From Apostichopus californicus (lineage: Eukaryota > Echinodermata > Holothuroidea > Aspidochirotida > Stichopodidae), in the NCBI GenBank assembly GCA_020650975.1, contig JAIPMN010006237.1, positions 2,851 through 66,850 on the forward strand: 64,000 nucleotides of DNA, given 5' to 3'. Both the position numbers and the translations under genes were made by a program. Positions 41,501 through 50,500 of the stretch are shown here, in pieces. How positions within the stretch are numbered: the first letter of the stretch is position 1; the number at the start of each line of letters is the position of its first letter. The notes below the pieces were generated by a model, which made no database searches, was not told the origin of the DNA, and worked only from the letters and a program-made list of their open reading frames with translations.

Positions 41501-44500
41501 TTCCAATGATAATTTCAATCCATAAATACAAATAAATAGTACCCACCCTCTTTTCCCTTGATACTACTTTTGAACAATTGGATGTAGAACAGCTCTGGTA
41601 CCATCCCGGCGATGTTACTGATGCAACTCATGGCCAGAGTTTTCACGCTGACCCTGACTCTCCGGTCTCGTATCAGACAGCCCTTCTCACCCGTGAGGAG
41701 GAACGATGAAGTCAGCAGTCGCATCAGGTGTCTGAGTGGAATTTCCTCATCGGTGTAACAGCCTTCATGGTATAACAGATATCAGGGTCAAAGGTCAAAT
41801 GTCTAAATACATACAACAATGAATATAACAGAATCAACCAAAAATGGCCAGATATAAAGCAAACACTATACACCATATTGAGAGATTGTTTGTGGCGAAT
41901 GTCGGGGTCATAGGTCAAAGTTCAAAGTTCAATAGAATAATTGATATAAGAGAATGGCCAAATATAAAACAAGCGCTTTACACCGCCATTAAGAGATTGT
42001 TTGTCACGAAAATCATAAGTCAAAGTTCAATAGAATAATTTGAATGTCAAGAGGTGTAAAAGATATGTCTCTAAGATATGAATACGTAATGAGGTATATT
42101 AAATGAAGATTACTAACGATGCACTTCAAAGTTTCAAGAAAAATATCCAAGCATAAATAAAGATGCTAAAGTAAAAGATAACATGTTAGTATATGAGGAT
42201 GTTCAAAACCTTTCTTGAGGTCAAGTTCATGACACAGAGAAGTTTTTAACATTACTAAAAAGACCTAGGTCTAATTTCAAACAAGGAAAAACATTATAAT
42301 ATTACAGAATTTATGGTTCCACAAATGACAAATCACTGTTAAATATACAATGTCATATTGTTGTGAAAATGAAACATTAAGAATAGTCGATAAAAAATAT
42401 CATAAATGGAGGAAAATGCAGCATTTATAGAACATAACATTCCACGCTTAATTCTTTGCATAAAAAATAATGTTTTTGGGAGGCAGACGACGACTTTCAT
42501 AAAATAAATCTTTCGTTTTCCAAATGATTCAACATTTGGCTGGCACAAAATGGTATCTCACTAACCTATGTCTCCCTCTAGTATTTCACCATCTCGGCTT
42601 GCCTCCTTTTCCTCCTTTTCGTCCACCTCCGCCTCTTCTTCCTTCTCTGGGCTTGCTTCCATCTCCTCCTCCCCGTCCGTGACGCTCTTCCTCTCCTTCT
42701 CCATGTACGTCAGACCTTTGCTCACGTCGATCTCGTCCGACTGGCCGATCTCCTCCTCCGTACCGATGTTGACGTTGGAATATTCGTCGACCTCGTCCGC
42801 CGTGATGATATCTCCTTGCTCCGACGAAGACTCTCCCAGATCGCTCTCCAAGAGTGAATCTTGGTAGGACGAGAGAGTCGACGTGTCGGGCGTCTCCAGA
42901 CCGACGTCCGACAGGTTAGCGGTGGAGGAGAGCTCCGACTTTGACGCCAGTGATGTGTTCAAGGAAACCTGATCGTCGTCAAGACCAGAATCCATGGAAA
43001 AAACTTGAGAAGTGTCTGTAGAAAAGCCCAAAACACAAAAAAACAATTAATAAATTTTGATGTGTAAAGCTTACTCTTTTCAGATTTTACTCAGAGTTTG
43101 GAGGCAAGTGAAAGATTACACCATAAATTGTCACAATTGTTACAGAATCAAAATTCAGAGAAGTAAGGGTTTGTATCCAATGTCTTTTCGTTTCAAATAT
43201 GAGTGGAATTTAAACCAATTCCAACTTGCAATAATATTTGACGTGTTGAGGAATACTCTTACATTCTTTTACAAATTACAAGTAAAACTAAAGAGCAATT
43301 GGTCATGTTAAATATTGCAGATATAACTGTTTGCTTATACACCTGAGCAGGCACCTGTGAATGTTACAATAATAAAGACAACCTTTTTACCTCCTGCAAG
43401 TCCTACAGTGCATTTCAATTCAAGCTATCAACATTCAGGTAAGATCTACACCACTGTCATACCAAATGTACTTTAGCCTTTAGTTATAAAAATCGCCATT
43501 AGCTGTTTTAGAGTTACGGAGGGCCTGACTTTTCGACAGTAGCAGGATCTTCCTCGAAGGCAGATTAGAACAGAAAAAACAGTTTAAATAGGCATAATTT
43601 CTGTAGCCCACTCATTTTTCTCTTCTTGTCCTCACACTACCCATTGTCCTTTGTAATTCTACTCCAGTTAAGTAGTCCGTCCCACCAGTCTATTGAATCT
43701 GAACTATTTATTCTCATTTAGCATTTCATCCTATTAAAAGACACTGCTCCACAGACGGTAACCTTCTCAAAGCTTTTACCTCCATCTTTGGACACATCTT
43801 GACTGTCGCTAGGAGATCCTTCCTGGTTGATACTTTTCTCTGGGATGGACCCAGGTGTGAGGAGAGTGGTCTTCAGGCTCGGGGGAGGGGTTCTCAACAG
43901 CTGCTGAAGTGTCTCCAGGGAAGCAGTCACCACATTATGGTCACTACTTTGTGTGCAGTGTAACGTGAATTCATAGATCTGTACAGGATGAAGAAGATGA
44001 GGAAAAAGGAGGAGCAGAAGAAGAATGATAAATAGGTGTTTATACCTGAAGCTTGACTCGAAGCTTTATTAGTTTATGTGAATATAATTGACAATAAATA
44101 TTAATATCCATATTGATAGAAATTTCATACAAAACAACCAACAATGAAGAAAGGCATTTACAAAAAGGGAGGCAAAGTAGTATCTAACACTTTATCCATC
44201 ACAGGCAACACACACATATTTATGTCAACAATATCGAAATAATTGATGAAGGTTTGTTGACTGAATAACTGGTTACTGTTTATATGTGTTTTTAAACTGC
44301 AAAGCAGAGTAAGTATGCGATAACCTATTGCCCGATATAATAATCCAGAGCTTGACAAAATTTCATGCAAGCTGTGTGGTTTGTCGTCTAAGAGTGATAC
44401 GTTAGCTCCCTCTGTTTCCTTGGGTCTTGATAGATAGCTACATCTTAAACGTTTGGAAGGAGTAATGGCATTGGCAATATTACAATAAAGTGAATAGGTA

Positions 44501-47500
44501 GATTGCTGAGCTAAAGGTACCGAGTACAGCTTAGTACACAGTAGCTGACAGTACGGTAGTTGTGCCAAGACAGGTGAGAGAGGATTGATTACTCGTTTAC
44601 TCAAAACAATCCCAGGCAAAAATGAAATAAAAATCTTTTAATAAAAGTGACAAGGTTTTTATGGCTTTACAACAGTTTATACTTGGCCTAACCTGTACAA
44701 GTTGTTTTGTTGTTACTTCTGCCTTTTCCTCGGCTTTCACGACGCCTATGCTGCCCCTGAGGCCTTGATCTAGGTTACCTGTCTCGGTGAGGTACGGGAG
44801 TGCATTGCGAAGACACTGAAGTAACCCAAGGCACATATGTGAGCTGAGATTGGGGGTAACAGGTACACAAATCACTGCAGAGAACAACAAAAAATATCAA
44901 ATACATATATTTATATATGCACACTAACAGTTTTTTAAAAGTAGCAAAATTACCTTAACATGCCAACAATACAAATCTTGCATTTCAAAACCAAACATTA
45001 AGAGTTATTATTATGTGTAATAAACAACATTCTAATGGCAGATGCAGAAAGTTCTAGCCCAATTTGCATATATAGGAATGAGGGCAGCATTGTGATTGTC
45101 ATGACCAGGCGACAAACCATTAAAACAATTGATTTCAGGAGAGCCAATGCTATTCATCACTGTATGAAATCAGATTTGGTTCTGTCCTTTGGATAGATTC
45201 AAAACAAGTTCGTTCACATTGCTGCACGACAGTCACGATGAAGTGGGAGTGAATTCGACTTCCTCCATATCTGAGAAAGTGGTCATATGCTAGAGGGCAC
45301 TTTCGTCCGTCAGATGGGGAGTGTTTGGCGGTAGTTCCTGAGAGGCAGGATTGGGTGTGACAATTACACACCCGCCTCATAGTTCTCTGACCACTCATTA
45401 CAAAAAAAGAGAAGGCTCGATATAAGACGACGCTCGTCCAAGATCATCACATGAACAAAGGTTTCTAAAAGAAGGTAATTCTGTTGGCCTTTTAAGCCCT
45501 TGGGGAAATTTGCTAAAATAAATTAAAAAATAACTGAAACACTTACTGAGGAGAGTCTGAACCAGCATAGAGAAGTAGGTAGATGTCTTACGACCGTGAT
45601 GACAAATCAATACTAATATCTTAGCCGCAGATCTTCTGGTAGCTGCAGACGGACTCTTCAGATTCGGGTACAAGACTTTCATCAAGTTCTGTTAGATCGT
45701 TCAGAAAAATTAAAGTTTAATGCGATGATACGATAAGAGGTCACTGGACACAACATGTGATCAATTTTTCGAGTAAAAACCTTGCAAGTTGCCCGGACTT
45801 TAAAATGATGCTTGTTACTGGTAACCTTAAGAATACCAAGCAGAAAATTTCAGAGCTAGGAATGGCGTTGAGATTCACTTGAAGCATAAACAGCTTTGAC
45901 GAAATGACAAACGTGTGATAAATTCGACTTTCCGAAGCTACAAATGTCAAGAGAAGTTAAAACTCAAAGAAAATTCCATCAATGTTTTCACTTCTGGTGT
46001 GACAATTGTAAACCCACTAGTATAATAGACATCTTCTTCTGCTGGTTAATCTTGTTTTAATGCTGGTCTCATTACACACCTGTTGATGCAACCACGATCC
46101 ACAGGGGAAAAAATTCTCACTAAAAATGTATTCATTTAACCATACAAAAAATACAAATAAAAAATATAAGAAATTATAATTATAGTGTAAATTTTCTACA
46201 TCAATTTTAAACAAATATTTGAACAAAAGAAAAGAAACTACACTTACTTTAACTTCCGTGTCAGTCAAAAATGATCCAAGCACCGGTAACACCTTCTCAG
46301 TGAAAGATGCAAGTGCTTCCTAAAGAATCAAAACATAAATTTATAGTAATTTACTGAAAATTAATCGAAGAAGAAAACACCCCTAAAAACAAAAATATCA
46401 AAATGTTGCCATTGTGTTGCAAATGAGACATGATAAAACAAAGAAAAAAAAACTTTAAATGACCAGAATACCTTTTTTCTAATAATGGTGTGCTGGAATT
46501 ATTCTTGAGCCTATTGTGTTTTAAAGGTGTGTTAATGGGTCCTTGTGCAGAAATAAAACAATTGGTTTCTTTGTTCCGTGTTGGTTTAGTACAAAAAAAT
46601 ATCTTTTTTAAATTGTTATTACCTGTAAAATATCTGACATAGATTGTAAGGATATCTCAAACTGAAAATACAGAATGATTTTAAGACTTAAATTACATTA
46701 CGGTTCCTTCCTCTTTTTATTAAATCACTCTAACAGACCTGAATTGCGTCTTCTTCACGTCTCGATATCTTGGCAATGCACGGCAGCAGGTTGATGATGT
46801 ATGGCCGACACTTCTGTGGTCTGATGAAGGACGCCACCTCTGCAAATCGCCAGAGTGCAGCACGCAGGCTCTTGGATGGTCCATTCTGTCGTGGATAAAT
46901 TAAACAATTGTCGTTTTAAATTCAAAGATATGAAAGTTTGCAGATCCCATAATGATTTGGCTGTAACAGATTGTAACGATACTTTCAAAATATTAATCAC
47001 ACATGACTATCGGCATAAAACAAGGAAAATTCACAGTCACACAAAGTAGAAAGCAAAACCATTATGTGATAATTAAATGTTAACAGACCTTCTCAACTTA
47101 AACTACCAAAATGAACACCAACATCTGTTCTGCCTATGGCATAAAAAGTTGCTCAAAAAATTAAAATCAATAATGCCAAAAAAATGCTGGTGAGGTTGAC
47201 CTTAATAATGAGTTCTACAAATGTGTATGCACTTCAAAAAGTTTGCAAAAGGAGTGTTTTAAAGATATGAGCAAACTGGGTGCAGGCTAGCAACCAACAA
47301 ACCAAGCGAGCAACCAAACCAGTTAATGTAATACTTAACTGGGGTTGAACACAGGTACATACAGTATACATGTACAAATAAACTGTACAAGTTAGACAAT
47401 AAATAGCCATTTCAATGTCTGACCAAAAAATAAAGTTTGTGAAAAAACAAATTTTCACATATTTTTTTTACAAAACTAAGAATCAAGAACCTGAAGAGAA

Positions 47501-50500
47501 GTTTCAGTGAAACAGACACACATACTAGCAGACAACGGCGAGACATAAATGCTAATGGAGGTGTCCCACTACAGAGCCCTAGTTGGACACACAGTAGTTT
47601 AACCAGGCAAGCTCATAAACAGAGCATGGATGGTCTCGTTTCAGAAAATAATCCACTGGAGAAATTTTGCCCAGTGGCAAGCTAAAGCCTGATAGAAGGG
47701 ACGGCATATCAACAAAGCATCTCCTTGGGGGTAAGACCGGATTAAGTTTTTCACAAACTACGGCACCGCTTCCCTTTAGGCGATATAATCTTGTCTGAGG
47801 AGAAGTATGCAAGACTCTAGAATTATAGGGATAAACAAACTAATGCAGCTACAGAATATGCCAAGGGAAAAAAATTGCCATTATAATAACTGCAAAAGGA
47901 TTGCCATGGGCAAAAAGAAAATTCCTTACCTTTTTAATTTCTTTGTACAATTCCAGTTGCGTCCTACTTAGACTGGTATCGAGAGATGCCTGCAAAGAAA
48001 AATGTTGTCTTTTACTGCTGAAATGCTTTACTAGAGAAAACTGATGAAGAAAATTAGCTGAATAAAATGTGCACCAGAATCAAAAAGTCCATGCACATAC
48101 ACATTTTGTGGTTTTCATTGCCATTGGTGTGTGAGGAGTTAATCATTATGACCGAGTTATGCAATATGCATATAAATATGTAGATATCTCTCAAGTGATC
48201 TATACATGTGGCATTGTAAAGCAAAATTTCTGGTTTCATTAATAGCAAATCTTTGAATTTCATCCCCCATTGTACAAGTTGAATGGATTATGTTTTCACT
48301 TTTCAGGTATCTTCATATCTTACCTTGTTTTCTGGGTATAATATATCTCACTCGCCTTATAAAATGTTTCACATATACAGTGCGATACCTTATCTAAGCC
48401 TTACATTTTCAGGTGCCTAAATATATTACCCTAATGTTTTCATGTACCTTTGATATCTTACGTTATGTATTCACCTACTTTATGCTACCATACAGTTTCA
48501 AGCACCTTGTGTTACCCTTTACTGTGTGAATATGGCACTTCCACTACATTGTGCAAAACAGTACACATGTACTTTAAGTACAAATGCTCCTAGCCAAGAA
48601 CAATCAAACATGTAACTATGCAGGTTATACCTCCCATACTATGTAAGCAGTAGCTAAACTATGTTAACCTTTTTTTCACCTTTGAACCCCAAACTGCATT
48701 CTTGACTCTAAATTGACCTAACCTACCCATAAGCCTATTCATGTATTATCCAATATCACTGGCACTACTAAACACAGCTACATATTTAGGTCCTCCTCTA
48801 AGCTGACACACTATGTAGACGTTAGTAATTTACGTTTTGCACTTGTACTGTTGATTACACAGTACATACTGTACTTGTCTGACACTATTCAATACTGTAC
48901 TAAACTCCCATTATAATACACATTAGCTACCCTAGTCAAATAATGAAGAACTTCTTTAGTTCCAATATATGCAACATTTGAATGGATATTAATATGCAAA
49001 CAAACAAAAAAATTGGAAAAGTTATGAATTAATAACATGAACTACTTTACTTACAAATTAAACTTCACTTGGTGAAAAAGCTAGGATTTCCTACCTTGAG
49101 TAGTATTTGGTAAAATCTAGTAAAATTTGTTGATCAAATGCAAAATTAAGGCCGCTTTGAACTAAAACACTGGCCTTTGTTCAGTTTGAGCATTACTTGC
49201 CAACAAAGATGAACAAAATGAGAGACAAAGGGCAGCATTATTTCCAATTGTGTGACATATACACAGTAAAGCCTGATAGTAACGGTTCCAAGCAAAGTTT
49301 TAGTTTTTTTCATTTTGCCCTGTATTAAATGTTTGTAGGAAACATTACACTAAACAACACCTTTATCTCCTTAATAACACAATCATGTGCCAGTATACAG
49401 CAATGATATGTAAGTGTCCAGTGGGTCAAACATCTAGTGGGGTGGGGAGGGGGGGGGTGGGAGGTGTGGAGATGGGGGAACTTATCTTTGACTCAAATTT
49501 GATCAAACATAACTTTGACTTGCAAGCTCCAAACAGTTTGTGATGCATGCATCCCTCAGCGTGTGATCAAAAGTAAGTTGGATATAATTACTTCTGTTCG
49601 ATTAATACCAACCTTTATGATCTTATTCAGACATTCCTCCGCTTTCAGCCTTATGTCGGAATTTTCATCGTTACAGGCGACAAAAATTAGCTCAAATGAG
49701 ATTGCCAAAAATTTAGGGAAATCAGCAACAGTCCTTGAAAATGAAATAAAGAAAAATGATATCTATATATCTATATGAGGATAATAGTAGAAATATTAAA
49801 TGTGGTTCCTACATGATTGACCGTGTTTGCATAAAAATGATTATTCACATGACATTCAACAATCCTTCCCAGTTTGATCCCTGGTTACGAAGTATTCAAG
49901 TCACTGTGGCTTCTGACTGGTGTCCCCAGAGAAGAAATGGCTATAACAGGATTACCACCAACTAAGGGCTGGATAGCTCAGTTGGTAGAGTGCTGGACGT
50001 GTAACCCAGAGGTCACTGGTTCTAATCCCGTTTCTAGCCATAAATTTCTTTGTTCTTTTCCTTTGTCTTAAACTTTCCCAGTCAGTTTTCCATTATTCAT
50101 TTACTTAAATATAATTTTATTTCCTGTTAGACCTACTAACAACACATGATACATAGCAACACATTCTTACAGGAAAGTGTGCTTTATATGGATACTTACC
50201 ACAACAAACTACACTCAAGTATCGAAACCCAAGACTGAAAGATCTGAAGATATGTGCGGACAAGCTCCAGTCCTCAAGTGTCCCGATTTAACTGTTTCAC
50301 TGTACAATAGTGCAACACAATTGGAGAGCGTGCTACGATATGAGGATGTAAGTTGGGGAAGGGGCAGGAGGGAGGGAAGGGGTTTGCACTAGTCCCTCTA
50401 CCTTCTCCTTGCAGACACTGCTGAAAGCTATGCAAGTACTCCAGTGTAAAATCTATGAATGTTTGAATCAACCGTTTGAAAGAAATGGCACTTTACTGAA

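Noticed and set aside
42568-42867. Ser-rich plus-strand frame of 99 codons
   Set aside because: It is the antisense shadow of HTT exon 10, whose acidic Ser/Glu codons read as Ser/Leu on the other strand.
49967-50040. Functional tRNA gene (anticodon TGT, Thr)
   Set aside because: Anticodon-loop position 33 is G instead of the near-universal T, the anticodon and T stems are mismatched and one base is extra; the tail recurs elsewhere, fitting a SINE.
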